64,000 nt of DNA from Methylopila turkensis (GTDB lineage: Bacteria > Pseudomonadota > Alphaproteobacteria > Rhizobiales > Methylopilaceae): positions 620,001 to 684,000 of the forward strand of contig NZ_BSFL01000002.1 of NCBI RefSeq assembly GCF_027922325.1, in the 5' to 3' direction. Below the pieces are notes generated by a model. The model ran no database searches. It worked only from the letters and a program-made list of their open reading frames with translations, and was not told the origin of the DNA. How positions within the stretch are numbered: the stretch's first letter is position 1; each line of letters begins with the position of its first letter. Of the stretch, positions 18,501-26,623 are shown piece after piece. The position numbers and the translations under genes are program-made.

Positions 18501-19091
18501 CGGCTCGAGCAGGGGGCGAAGGTGGCGCCGGGTCTCGGCCTCGGCCTTTCGATCGTGGAGCGCATCGCGCGCGTGCTCGACCACCCGCTGACGCTGCGGT
18601 CCCAGCCGGGCATGGGCTCGGTGTTCTCCGTCGAGATCCCGACGACCGTGGCGGCGCCGCCCGCGCGGGCCGTCGAGGGTCCCGCCGCGGCGAACAGTTC
18701 GCCGCTGTCGGGCCTCGTCGTGCTGGCGATCGACAACGAGCCCTCCATTCTGGAGGGGATGTCGACGCTGCTGACGGGCTGGGGCTGCACCGCGCTCACC
18801 GCCGCCAGCCAGCGTGAGGGAGAACGCGTAGTCCACAAGCATAAATTGACCCCCGACGTCCTGCTTGCGGACTATCACCTCGACGAGGCCGACGGCCTCG
18901 AGGCGATCGTGAACCTGCGATGGAAGCTGGGGACGCCGATACCGGCCGTGCTCATCACGGCGGATCGCTCGCCGGGGTTGCGGAATCTGGCGGCCGAGAA
19001 GGACATTCAGGTCTTGCCGAAGCCGCTCCGCCCGGCGGCGCTCCGGGCGCTGCTGGCGCAGCTTCTGGCGCGGCGCGCGGCGGCGGAGTAG
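15597..19091 (+). CDS. Hybrid histidine kinase with sodium/solute symporter-like sensor domain (CrbS-like)
   Basis: A 1164-residue protein. The N-terminal half is a 12-13 helix SSSF transporter-like domain (SVADFIGARYGKSQ and GGLSAATAMVVVETVALAIM are family-like). It is followed by a PAS domain (ALDHARQGITAIDRDMKLVAWN), a coiled coil, HisKA (AAASHDILQPLNAARLF, His at about 808), HATPase and a C-terminal receiver (LLADYHLDEADG, Asp at about 1092). GTG 15597 has GAGGAG 7 bases upstream; GTG 15582 is the alternative. Related kinases (CrbS, CbrA) regulate acetate or carbon use with a LuxR partner, here probably the gene at 20169-20834. The ligand is unknown. Confidence 0.88.
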   Translation: MQSWVVGAAALYFAVLFAVAFYGDARKPAWLSGRLRRCSYALGLGVYCTAWAFFGAVGYAASTGYAYLALAIGPALAIGLFHPLVARVIRVAKAQNITSVADFIGARYGKSQPVAGLVALAAILGALPYIALQLKAITAALGVALGPQAFQSFDPALAAALGLALFAALFGTRQVDATERHDGLMLAVATESVVKLAAFVIVGGFVLWGAFDGPADLFAKARAAGVSAPFEQAPAAAPFVAMLVVSFCAALLLPRQFHVTVVEARDPSEARKAAWLFPVYLLAMALFVAPVALGGLVVFAQAPGSPPPDLYVLALPLAVDAPAIAAIAFVGGLSAATAMVVVETVALAIMASNDLAVPALLRGGGSARRGDMVRRLLIIRRVAIVAILLLAYAAHRLAGGAELAKLGLIALAAAAQLAPAFFGGLMWRRATARGAVAGLLAGLAVWAWTLVVPNLAFAARLTAEGPFGVAWLAPQTLFGFGFDDPFANGVFWSLALNATAFVLASLSRGPSAIERQQAESFANDGAPQEAGVSAAPFRPWRARVTTADVKHAVARYIGAERAERAFLGYEAGRGGAVAEDGEVDVQTLRFAEHLLASAIGAASSRMVLSMLLSRRNVTTRDALQLLDDASAALQSNRDVLQTALDHARQGITAIDRDMKLVAWNREFRELFDLPEEMIYLGVGLDDIFRFNAARGLYGPVHAEEFVADRIQRFVVRLETMRTRLQPSGRVIEIRSARMPDSGVVTTYTDITETVAAQQALEVANENLERRVRERTRELTRLNQELARAKTVADEANISKTRFLAAASHDILQPLNAARLFSTSLMERIGPDREEGRLARNVEASLDAVEEILSALLDISRLDTGAMRPELSAFRLDDITAQLGREFAPVAAEKGLKLSVIGTSLTVRSDRKLLRRLLQNLISNAIKYTPRGRVIVGVRRLKGRIRVEVWDTGLGIASGQQQLVFREFKRLEQGAKVAPGLGLGLSIVERIARVLDHPLTLRSQPGMGSVFSVEIPTTVAAPPARAVEGPAAANSSPLSGLVVLAIDNEPSILEGMSTLLTGWGCTALTAASQREGERVVHKHKLTPDVLLADYHLDEADGLEAIVNLRWKLGTPIPAVLITADRSPGLRNLAAEKDIQVLPKPLRPAALRALLAQLLARRAAAE

Positions 19092-20179
19092 CCCGCGGCC
19101 GGGCGCCTCCGCCGCGCCGGATCGCGATCCACCCGCTGGCCGCGGCCGACCTGAGGATCGTCCGCTGGACGCTTCAGAACGACGACCGCTTCCGGCTGTC
19201 GCATCTCGGCCCCCTGCTCTTCGCCGCCCTCACGGAGCGGCTGCGGCGGCCCTGGATCGAAAAAGCGCAGGCGGCGGCCGCCGCCGTGCCCAACGATTGG
19301 AGCCTCGCGCTGCCGCCGGTCCTGATCGTCGGCTTCTGGCGCAGCGGCACCACCCTGTTGCATGAGATGCTCGCGGCCGACCGGCGCTTCGCCGCCCCGA
19401 CGCTCATCGACGTGCTGTGCCCGACGGACGCGCCGTATCTCCGCAAGGCCAAGCAGCGCCTCACCGGCGCGATCGCCCCGCTGATGCCCGCGACGCGCGT
19501 GGTCGACAACGTCGCCGTGACCCCGCGCAGCCCGCAGGAGGAGGAGGCCGCGCTCTGCCATCTCGGTGCGCCTTCGAGCTTCGCCGCGGCCTACTTCCCG
19601 AAGAGGCGCGACGCGATCCTTGCGGAGGCGCTGTTCTTCGACGGCGCACCCGACGCCCGCGAGCGCTGGCGCGCGGCGCACGAGCACTTCATGCGCCTGA
19701 TGGTGGTGAAATATCCGGGCCGCTGCATCCTGCTGAAGAACCCGTCGAACTCGACGCGCATTCCCGACCTGCTCGCGCTCTACCCCAGCGCGCTGTTCGT
19801 GCGCATCGATCGGGACCCGGCCGAGGTCGTGCCGTCGTTCCAGCGTATGACGGACGTCGCGAACGAGGCGTTCTCGCTTCAGGGCCGGGCGCCGCCGCTC
19901 GACCGCGAGGCCGCCACCCGATTTCATGCGCGCGTCACGGCGAAGCTCGACGCGGACTGGCCGCTGGTCGCGCCCGAACGACGCGTGGAGGTGCTGTACG
20001 AGACGTTCGCGCCCGCGCCGTTGCGCAGTGTCGACGCGATCTACCGGGGTCTCGGCCTCGAACGTTCCGTGGAGGCCCGTCGCCGGCAGAAGCGGTTCTG
20101 GCTGCGGCGCGGGCGAACCTGGAGCCCGCAGTCGATCGCCGCCGCTCAGATCAGGCCTAGTCTGCCGCTCAGCCCGTGA
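18920..20179 (+). CDS. Sulfotransferase family protein, start uncertain
   Basis: PAPS-dependent sulfotransferase fold. The 5'-phosphosulfate loop is GFWRSGTTLLHEMLAADRRF, the 3'-phosphate region is LYPSALFVRIDRDPAEVVPSF, and LLKNPSNSTRIPDLLALYP lies between them. Recognisable sequence begins around 19120 (IAIHPLAAADLRIVRW). The only canonical in-frame start is ATG 18920, which would add about 65 Gly/Ala/Arg-rich residues and overlap the kinase gene by 172 bases. That extension looks like kinase-frame shadow, so a non-canonical start (for example CTG near 19137) or a lost start is possible. The 3' end overlaps the convergent regulator gene by 11 bases. The acceptor substrate is unknown; cysD/cysNC in this window make the sulfate donor. 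Confidence 0.75.
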   Translation: MEAGDADTGRAHHGGSLAGVAESGGREGHSGLAEAAPPGGAPGAAGAASGAARGGGVARGRAPPPRRIAIHPLAAADLRIVRWTLQNDDRFRLSHLGPLLFAALTERLRRPWIEKAQAAAAAVPNDWSLALPPVLIVGFWRSGTTLLHEMLAADRRFAAPTLIDVLCPTDAPYLRKAKQRLTGAIAPLMPATRVVDNVAVTPRSPQEEEAALCHLGAPSSFAAAYFPKRRDAILAEALFFDGAPDARERWRAAHEHFMRLMVVKYPGRCILLKNPSNSTRIPDLLALYPSALFVRIDRDPAEVVPSFQRMTDVANEAFSLQGRAPPLDREAATRFHARVTAKLDADWPLVAPERRVEVLYETFAPAPLRSVDAIYRGLGLERSVEARRRQKRFWLRRGRTWSPQSIAAAQIRPSLPLSP

Positions 20180-20834
20180 CGCGCTCCGGCCACTGGCCCG
20201 CCTCGATCTTCGAGGCCGCGATCACCGCCTGCGTGCGGCTCTCGACCCCGAGCTTGGCGAGAATCGCGGAGACATGCGCCTTGACGGTCGCCTCCGACAC
20301 GCCGAGCTCGTAGGCGATCTGCTTGTTGAGCAGGCCCTGGCTCAGCATCATCAGCACGCGCACCTGCTGCGGCGTCAGCGAGCCGAGGCGGGACACGAGC
20401 TTCGCGGAGGCGTCGTCGCCGGCGCTGGAGAGATCAAGCTCCGGCGGCGTCCAGGTGTCGCCGGCGAGCACAGCGCGCACGGCGTCGCGCATCTTCTCGA
20501 CGTCGAGCGTCTTGGGGATGAAGCCTGAAGCGCCGAAGTCCATGCAGCGGCGGATCGTGGTCGGGTCCTCGTTGGCCGAGACCACGACCACCGGCGTCGC
20601 CGGGTACTGCGCGCGCAGGTACATCAGCCCGGAAAAGCCGCTGACGCCGGGCATGGTGAGATCGAGAAGCACGAGGTCGAACGAATCGCCCTCAAGCGTC
20701 TTCGACGCGTCGTCGAACGAACCGGCTTCGACGATCTCCGCCGCCTCGCCCTTCACCGCCTCTTTGAGAGCGGTGCGGAACAGCGGGTGATCGTCTGCGA
20801 TGAGGAGGCGGAACGAGGATTCGGCTGTCGTCAT
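20169..20834 (-). CDS. LuxR-family response regulator, probable partner of the SSSF hybrid kinase
   Basis: A 221-residue protein. The receiver domain has an acidic pair in IADDH, phosphoacceptor Asp58 in LVLLDLTMPGVSG and Lys in FIPKTLD; the C-terminal LuxR helix-turn-helix is LTPQQVRVLMMLSQGLLNKQI...VKAHVSAILAKLGV. Regulators of this type (CrbR/AgmR group) pair with the transporter-linked hybrid kinases and control acetate or alcohol catabolic genes. Here only a sulfotransferase gene separates the two, pointing the other way. The upstream 163 bases (20835-20997) are AT-rich and likely carry its promoter. Confidence 0.85.
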   Translation of the reverse strand: MTTAESSFRLLIADDHPLFRTALKEAVKGEAAEIVEAGSFDDASKTLEGDSFDLVLLDLTMPGVSGFSGLMYLRAQYPATPVVVVSANEDPTTIRRCMDFGASGFIPKTLDVEKMRDAVRAVLAGDTWTPPELDLSSAGDDASAKLVSRLGSLTPQQVRVLMMLSQGLLNKQIAYELGVSEATVKAHVSAILAKLGVESRTQAVIAASKIEAGQWPERVTG

Positions 20835-20997
20835 GTAAACGTCTTAGCGCCCCGTCGATACCAAAGTCGATGCGTTAGAACGCCTCTCCGCGCAATGTTC
20901 AACACTTTACGCAGCCAGAACCTAAATTTTTCACCCAATCGCAATTATCCGGGCTCCGCACCTTTGTCGCGTTGCACCGAAAGGCTTAGCCAAAGCC

Positions 20998-21480
20998 CTA
21001 TCGGAGGCCATCGTCGCGGGTTCCGATGAAGTGAATCACGATCTCCCGGTCGTGCGGGCGGTCGCGATGCTCGATCAGATAGAGCGCCTGCCACTGACCG
21101 AGCGCGGGCCGGCCGCCGAGAACGGGGACCGACAGAGACGCGCCCGTCAGGACCGCCTTCACATGGGCCGGCATGTCGTCCGGCCCTTCGAGATCGTGCC
21201 GCCAGCCCCCTTCGCGCGGCGCGAGGCGGTCGAGGGCGTCGACGAGGTCGAGCCGCACCTCCGGGCTCGCGTTCTCCTGGATGGTCAGCGAGGCCGATGT
21301 GTGCCGCACGAACAGCGTCAGGAGCCCGTCGCCGGCCGCGCCGTCGCGCAGCGCCTCGGCGACCTCGCGGGTGACGTCCGTGAGGCCCGGCCCGCGCGTG
21401 GCGACGACGAGGCGGCGCATGACCTGATGCGGCGCCGGACCGGCCGCTACGGGATCGGACTGGGACGATCGCTTCGACAT
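20998..21480 (-). CDS. yjbQ: YjbQ family protein (secondary thiamine-phosphate synthase-like)
   Basis: A 160-residue member of the UPF0047/YjbQ family, with the hallmarks LLTLFVRHTSASLTIQENASPEV, PDDMPAHVKAVLTG and GTWQ-like GQWQALYLIEHRD. The family is small, trimeric and metal-binding; some members show weak thiamine-phosphate synthase activity, but the physiological role is unclear. ATG 21480 is used. An internal Met at 21420 would remove 20 residues and is closer to the usual family start. It is divergent from the esterase gene at 21569. Confidence 0.9.
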   Translation of the reverse strand: MSKRSSQSDPVAAGPAPHQVMRRLVVATRGPGLTDVTREVAEALRDGAAGDGLLTLFVRHTSASLTIQENASPEVRLDLVDALDRLAPREGGWRHDLEGPDDMPAHVKAVLTGASLSVPVLGGRPALGQWQALYLIEHRDRPHDREIVIHFIGTRDDGLR

Positions 21481-21568
21481 GCGGCCAACATGGCGCGGTT
21501 CGGGCTTGCGGCGAAGCCCCCGCTCCGCGCTTGCTGCGGGGAAGCGACGAATCTCCGCCAAGGCCGCC

Positions 21569-22528
21569 ATGTCACGTCCGTTGATCATCGATCCCGCCCG
21601 CTTCGCGCCGAACGCCGCGCCTGCGGAGACCGACGCGCTGAACGCGCGGCTGATCGCGGAGGCGGCGCGCTCGGCGGACGCGTGGTCGATCGGCCCGGCG
21701 GCAGTGCGCGACCGGCGCCGGCAGGGGCTGACGCCCTTCATCGGCGAGCCTAAGAGCCAGCGAGCCGAGGTCGTCGAGATCGAGGGTCCCGGCGGCCCGC
21801 TCGCCCTGCGCATGATCGCGCCGGAGCGTCCCCGCGGAGCCTATCTCCACATCCATGGCGGCGGCTGGACCTTCGGCTCGGCGGACCAGGACGATCCGAG
21901 GCTCGAGCGCCTGGCCTCGAACCTCGGCCTCGCCTGCGTCTCGGTCGAGTACCGCCTCGCCCCGGAACATCCCTATCCCGCCGCGCCCGACGACTGCGAA
22001 GCCGCGGCGCTGTGGCTCGCGCGGGAAGCCGCCGGACGGTTCGGGGCCATTCCGTTGCTGATCGGCGGCGAATCGGCCGGCGCCCATCTCGCCGTCGTCA
22101 CCATGGCGCGGCTGCGGGACCGCCACGGGCTGACGCCCTTCGCGGCGGCGAACCTCACCGCGGGCTGCTTCGACCTCGGCCTGACGCCCAGCGCGCGCCG
22201 CGGCGCCGAGCGCCTGGTGCTTGGCGTCCGCGATCTGCGGATGTTCACGGCGATGTATCTTCAGGGCGGCGAGGACCCCGGCGCGCCGGACGTGTCGCCG
22301 CTCTACGCCGACCTCGCCGGGCTGCCGCCGGCGGTGTTCACGGTCGGCGGGCGCGACCCCCTGGTCGACGACACGCTGTTCATGGCCGCGCGCTGGACGG
22401 CGGCGGGCGCCGGCGCCGAACTGCATGTCTGGCCGGGATCGGCGCATGTGCACGTGGCGCTGCCGGACCCGAACGCCGCGCCCGCGCTCGACGCCATCGA
22501 GGCCTTCCTGGCCGCGGCGCTGGCCTGA
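21569..22528 (+). CDS. Alpha/beta hydrolase, hormone-sensitive-lipase-like esterase
   Basis: A 319-residue esterase of the HSL family. It has the oxyanion motif HIHGGGW (residues 94-100), the nucleophile elbow IGGESAGAH with Ser169, YRLAPEHPYPAAPDD downstream of the oxyanion motif, a catalytic Asp region GGRDPLVDD and the terminal His in GSAHVHVAL. It hydrolyses short-chain acyl esters; the natural substrate is unknown. ATG 21569 is used because upstream in-frame sequence overlaps the yjbQ start. It ends 7 bases from the convergent kinase gene. Confidence 0.88.
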   Translation: MSRPLIIDPARFAPNAAPAETDALNARLIAEAARSADAWSIGPAAVRDRRRQGLTPFIGEPKSQRAEVVEIEGPGGPLALRMIAPERPRGAYLHIHGGGWTFGSADQDDPRLERLASNLGLACVSVEYRLAPEHPYPAAPDDCEAAALWLAREAAGRFGAIPLLIGGESAGAHLAVVTMARLRDRHGLTPFAAANLTAGCFDLGLTPSARRGAERLVLGVRDLRMFTAMYLQGGEDPGAPDVSPLYADLAGLPPAVFTVGGRDPLVDDTLFMAARWTAAGAGAELHVWPGSAHVHVALPDPNAAPALDAIEAFLAAALA

Positions 22529-22535
22529 GCGGCGC

Positions 22536-23588
22536 TCAGTCCGGGAAGGCGAACACGACCCGCGTGCCCTTGTGCTGCGGATCGCGCTCCATCTGGGACT
22601 GGATGCTGGCCGCCATGGTCCGGATGATCTTCTTGCCGAGCCCGGTGCCGCGCGGCGCCACATCGTCGGCGGAGCCGACGCCGTCGTCCTCGACCACCAG
22701 CGACAGCAGCGCCCCGTTCCGGCCGAGCCGGACGCGCACCGCGCCCTCGACGCCGATCGGATAGGCGTACTTGAACGCGTTGGTGACGAGCTCCGTCACG
22801 ATGACGCCGATCGAGACCGCCCGGTCGGTCGCGACTTTCACGCGCTCCACGCTGACCTCGATGCGGTGCGGGCGGTCGGCGGTCTTCAGCGAGCTTTCGA
22901 GCTCTTCCGCGAGACCGCGCAGATACTCTTCCATGTCCACGGAGCGGACGTCATCCGAGGTGTAGAGCCGCCGATGGATCTGCGCGATGGCGAGGATCCG
23001 CGCCTCGGTCTCGCGCATCATGTCGCGCGCCGGCCCGTCGGGCACCGCGCCGGACTGCAGATGCACGAAGGCGGACACCAGCTGCAGGCTGTTCCCGACG
23101 CGGTGGTTCACTTCGCGCAGCAGCGCTTCGGCGCGGTCGCGGGCCTCGATCACGGCGCGCTCCGCGGCCTCCTTGAGCCGGCGCGTCTCCACATGCTGGA
23201 TCGCCTGGGCGACGGCGGCGCGCAGCAGCGCCATGAACTCGCCGGCCACGTCCTTGACCACGTAGTCGATCGCGCCCGCCTTCAGGGCCGCGATCGCGAT
23301 GCGCCCCTCGTCCGATCCGGTGACGTAGATCACCGGAGGCGCCTCCGGCAGCGCGCTGATCGCGGGCAGAAGGTCGAGCCCCGTCTCGCCCGCGAGGTAA
23401 TGATCCAGCGCGACCGTGTCGAAGGAGCGTTCGCCGAGCAGCGCGAGCGCCTGGGCGCATGAAGCGACCGCCGTCACCTCGTAGCCCGCCCGCGTCAAGT
23501 CCTTGGCGACGAGGCGGCGCAGGGCCTCGTCGTCGTCGACATAGAGGACGCTGCGCGGGGCTCCCGGGGGCGCGGCCGCCGAGCTCAT
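22536..23588 (-). CDS. Response regulator/histidine kinase fusion (REC-HisKA_2)
   Basis: A 350-residue soluble protein. The N-terminal receiver (VLYVDDDE, Asp62 in TVALDHYLAGETG) is joined by a helix to a HisKA_2 kinase with His162 in REVNHRVGNSLQL and a HATPase domain (TELVTNAFKYAYP, VVEDDGVGS, GTGLGKKII). HisKA_2 kinases are typical of alphaproteobacterial general stress and light signalling. Its ATG overlaps the stop of the preceding receiver gene (23585-23588, ATGA). It is the third gene of a coupled operon and is probably phosphorylated through its receiver by the upstream kinase. Confidence 0.87.
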   Translation of the reverse strand: MSSAAAPPGAPRSVLYVDDDEALRRLVAKDLTRAGYEVTAVASCAQALALLGERSFDTVALDHYLAGETGLDLLPAISALPEAPPVIYVTGSDEGRIAIAALKAGAIDYVVKDVAGEFMALLRAAVAQAIQHVETRRLKEAAERAVIEARDRAEALLREVNHRVGNSLQLVSAFVHLQSGAVPDGPARDMMRETEARILAIAQIHRRLYTSDDVRSVDMEEYLRGLAEELESSLKTADRPHRIEVSVERVKVATDRAVSIGVIVTELVTNAFKYAYPIGVEGAVRVRLGRNGALLSLVVEDDGVGSADDVAPRGTGLGKKIIRTMAASIQSQMERDPQHKGTRVVFAFPD

Positions 23589-24016
23589 GCGTCGGGCACC
23601 TGCATGACCGACAGGAACAGGCCGAGCTGGCGGATCGCGGTGGCGAAGGTGTCGTAGTCCACCGGCTTGGTGATGTAGACGTTGCAGCCGAGATCGTAGC
23701 AGCGCTGGATCTCGACCTTGTCGTCGGTCGTCGTCAGCACGACCACGGGCGCGCGCTTCAGGCGCTCATGCGTCTTGATCACGCCGAGGATGTCGATCCC
23801 GGTCATGTCGGGCAGGTTGAGGTCGAGCAGGATCAGGATCGGCCCGTGCGCCGCCGTGTCCTCCGACTGCAGGAAGCGAAGCGCGGAGGTGCCGTCGGCG
23901 AAGTGGCGGATCTCGTTGTTCACGCCGGCGCGGCGGACGTTCTTCTCGATAAGGCGGGCATGCCCCTCGTCGTCCTCGATCATGACGATCACGACGGGGC
24001 GCTGGTTGGCGGTCAT
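23585..24016 (-). CDS. Single-domain response regulator (Rcp1-like)
   Basis: A 143-residue stand-alone receiver: acidic pair in IMIEDDEGHA, phosphoacceptor Asp65 in ILLDLNLPDMTG, conserved Thr in VLTTTDD and Lys in YITKPVD. The DDEGHARLIEKN form is that of receivers that partner phytochrome-like and CHASE-type kinases. It overlaps both neighbours by 4 bases (ATGA at each junction), so the three proteins are made together. It has no output domain and likely shuttles phosphate between the two kinases. Confidence 0.88.
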   Translation of the reverse strand: MTANQRPVVIVMIEDDEGHARLIEKNVRRAGVNNEIRHFADGTSALRFLQSEDTAAHGPILILLDLNLPDMTGIDILGVIKTHERLKRAPVVVLTTTDDKVEIQRCYDLGCNVYITKPVDYDTFATAIRQLGLFLSVMQVPDA

Positions 24017-25512
24017 GCGGCGTACGTCTCCGTTTGCGGCGCCTTGTAGACGGCCGGGAAGCTCAGATGGAACGTCGAGCCTTTTCCGGGCTCCGAGGTC
24101 AGCGTGATGACGCCGCCGAGCCTGCGCACGGCCGCGCGCACGAAGGCGAGGCCGAGACCCTCACCCGGCTGGTCCTGGGCGCCGGCGCGGCGGAACAGCT
24201 CGAACACCCGCTCATGATCGCGCGGATCGATACCGCGCCCGTTGTCCTCGATGTCGAACTCCGCGCGATGGCCGGCGTAACGGCCTCGCACGACAATGCG
24301 GCCCGGGCGCGACCTGTCGAGATACTTTACCGCGTTCTCGATCAGATTCTGCATGATCTGCTCGAACGAAAGCCGGTCCGTGACCAGCGTCGGCAGATCC
24401 CCCGCCACGACGATCTCGGCGTCGGCGGCTTCCGTCTGCTGGCGCAAGGTCTGCGCGATCGCCTCAACCATCTGGTCGACGCGGATGGTCTCGGGCGTGA
24501 TGACGCGCCGGCCTTCGCGCGACAGCTTCAGGATGGCGTTGATCAGACGATCCATCTTGGCCGTCGAGGCGCGGATGAAGCCGATCGCCTCGGGCAGGTC
24601 CTCGTCGACCGCGAGCCGGGCGTCTTCCGAGATCTGGTCGGGCGCGTGGCGCGCCAGCACGTCCATCTGCTCCTTCAGCGTCTTGCGCGCGGCGTCGAGT
24701 TCGGAGGTGAAGCCCATCACGTTGACGAGCGGCGCGCGCAGATCGTGGCTCACGATGTAGGCGAAGCGCTGGATCTCGGCGTTCGCCGCGACGAGGTCGG
24801 AAGTGCGTTCCTGGACCGCGGCTTCGAGGCCGGCGTTCGCCTGCGCGAGTTCGCCGTGCGCCGCTTCGATCGCGCGGGCCTGGCGGCGGACGACGAGCTG
24901 GGCCGCGAAGGCGAGCCCGGCCGCGAGCAGCAGCCCGAGCGTCACCACGGCGAGCTGGAGATTGGCCGTCCGTTCGGCCTGCGCGAGGCTGTTCTGGAAA
25001 CGCTCGGTCTCGACCGCTACCATGCGGTCGGCCTGGTCGCGCAGGCGGACCATCCTCTCGCGGCCTTCGCCGGTCCGCACCAGTTCGACCGCCTCGTCCC
25101 ACCGGCCCGAGCGCGCGTATTCGAGCGTCCGCGCGAGTTCGGTCAGCTTCTCGTCCAGCAGCCGCACGAGCTGGCGGGCCTCGTCCTGCCCGCCTTCCGC
25201 CGTCGCGTGGGCCAGCAGATCCGCGACGCGCGCGGCGCGCTGCGCGATCGCCTCATTGTAGGGGGCGAGATAGGCGTCCAAACGCGCGAGCAGGAACCCG
25301 CGCTGGCCGGACTCCGCGTCCTGGGCCACGTCGAACACGCGGCGGATGTCGGATCGGTACTCGAGCGTCGTCGCGACCTGGCGGTTGAACGCCGCGTTGC
25401 GATTGGCGAGCCAGACCGAGGAGGCCCCGACCACCGCGAGCGCCCCGAAGCCGAGCGCCAGGAGCAGGACCTCTTTTCGAGCCTTACGTTCGCCGGATGG
25501 CGCAGCGTCCAT
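24013..25512 (-). CDS. CHASE3-domain membrane histidine kinase
   Basis: A 499-residue kinase. It has a first membrane segment (residues 14-36), a CHASE3 extracytoplasmic domain (about 40-180, with AQDAESGQRGFLLARLDAYL) and a second segment (about 186-207). A coiled coil leads to HisKA (IVSHDLRAPLVNVMGF, His256) and HATPase (NLIENAVKYL, DIEDNGRGID, GEGLGLAFV). ATG 25512 is chosen because upstream in-frame sequence is low-complexity shadow. It is first in the operon, overlapping the single receiver by 4 bases. The signal is unknown. Confidence 0.88.
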   Translation of the reverse strand: MDAAPSGERKARKEVLLLALGFGALAVVGASSVWLANRNAAFNRQVATTLEYRSDIRRVFDVAQDAESGQRGFLLARLDAYLAPYNEAIAQRAARVADLLAHATAEGGQDEARQLVRLLDEKLTELARTLEYARSGRWDEAVELVRTGEGRERMVRLRDQADRMVAVETERFQNSLAQAERTANLQLAVVTLGLLLAAGLAFAAQLVVRRQARAIEAAHGELAQANAGLEAAVQERTSDLVAANAEIQRFAYIVSHDLRAPLVNVMGFTSELDAARKTLKEQMDVLARHAPDQISEDARLAVDEDLPEAIGFIRASTAKMDRLINAILKLSREGRRVITPETIRVDQMVEAIAQTLRQQTEAADAEIVVAGDLPTLVTDRLSFEQIMQNLIENAVKYLDRSRPGRIVVRGRYAGHRAEFDIEDNGRGIDPRDHERVFELFRRAGAQDQPGEGLGLAFVRAAVRRLGGVITLTSEPGKGSTFHLSFPAVYKAPQTETYAA

Positions 25513-25676
25513 GACGTTCCCGCGCGATCGGCGCCTCGCGGCGTCTCGCGACGCCCGCGGCGACGTCGCGTTCTGTTTCTCGCGAGCCCCACGCTCCACA
25601 TGAGGCCTGACGCTTCCGGCGTCCAGCGCGAAGATGCCTTCGCGGGATTTTTTCCCGGCGGTTTCGCCAGGCCTGC

Positions 25677-26426
25677 TTAACGCATGATCGTGAGCGAACC
25701 GGCCCCGGCACGGTCGAGCGCCTTGCGTCGGGCGTCCACGCCGCGCCAGTTGAACCGCATCCGCACCCGCCCGTTGGCCAGCCGACGGACGCCCGGCGCC
25801 GTCGAGACGCCGGCCGGCGCCCCGAAGGTCGCGACCGGCACGGCGCCGGCGACCTTGTAGCCACGCGCCGCGAGGATCGCCCGCACCCGCACGCAGTAGG
25901 CGACCGAACGGTGGGAGAAGCGGGTCTCGCCGTGGCCGGCGCGGTACTTCATGACCGTGCCGCAGATGTCCTCGCCGGTCATGCGCCAAGCCTCGCCGAG
26001 GTAGCGCACGCCGTAGCGGACGTTGGTCGCGGGATCGAACAGCTCGTCCAGGGGCGCGCGGAAGCCGAGCATGCGCGCGGTCGACGGCAGCACCTGCATC
26101 AGCCCGATCTCGCCGACGCCGCCCACGGCCCGCGGGTTGAAGCCGCTCTCGACCTCCGCGACCGCCTCGGCGATCTCAGCCGGCACGCCGTTCTCGGCGG
26201 CGGCGACGCGGATCAGGCCGCGGATCGTGGCCTCGTCGCCCTTGGCCTCGTCGCCCTGGGCCTCGGGAGGCTTGGGAGCCGCGACCGTCTCCTGCGGAGC
26301 CGGGGACGCGACGGCGGGCGTCGCGGGACCGGCGGCCGGGGCCGGCTCCGGAGCCTGGGGCGTCTCGGCCCGGACCTCCGGGAACGCGAGCCCCGCGAGG
26401 AGAACAAGGATGGCGGTCCGCATCAT
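25677..26426 (-). CDS. Lytic transglycosylase (SLT domain)
   Basis: A 249-residue periplasmic murein hydrolase cleaving glycan strands with 1,6-anhydro product formation. It has a signal peptide ending VRA and a Pro/Ala-rich linker (about 22-60). The SLT domain carries catalytic Glu93 in EVESGFNPRAVG, then GEIGLMQVLPSTARMLGF, DPATNVRYGVRYLGE and MKYRAGHGETR. The C-terminal 60 residues are basic and not conserved. Two Met codons sit at the start (26426 and 26423). It is divergent from the glycosyltransferase gene at 26624. Confidence 0.9.
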   Translation of the reverse strand: MMRTAILVLLAGLAFPEVRAETPQAPEPAPAAGPATPAVASPAPQETVAAPKPPEAQGDEAKGDEATIRGLIRVAAAENGVPAEIAEAVAEVESGFNPRAVGGVGEIGLMQVLPSTARMLGFRAPLDELFDPATNVRYGVRYLGEAWRMTGEDICGTVMKYRAGHGETRFSHRSVAYCVRVRAILAARGYKVAGAVPVATFGAPAGVSTAPGVRRLANGRVRMRFNWRGVDARRKALDRAGAGSLTIMR

Positions 26427-26623
26427 CGGTCGCGTGGAACCTCGTCGCGCGCATGAGCCCCCGGTATCGCATGACCTCCCCAGGCGGCGAAAGCGCGGCG
26501 GCGACGTCTCCCGGGCTTGTCATCTTCCGGCCTTCCGGCCTGCGGGCGGCGTTAGCGTTTCGCCAAAGCCTTGCTGTCATCATGCGGGCCGACCGCCGCA
26601 AGGCCTGACCGGAGCGCCGACCG

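Noticed and set aside
16677..18878. A 733-codon minus-strand frame opposite the hybrid kinase
   Set aside because: Antisense shadow; the plus strand shows transporter, PAS, HisKA, HATPase and receiver domains in one frame.
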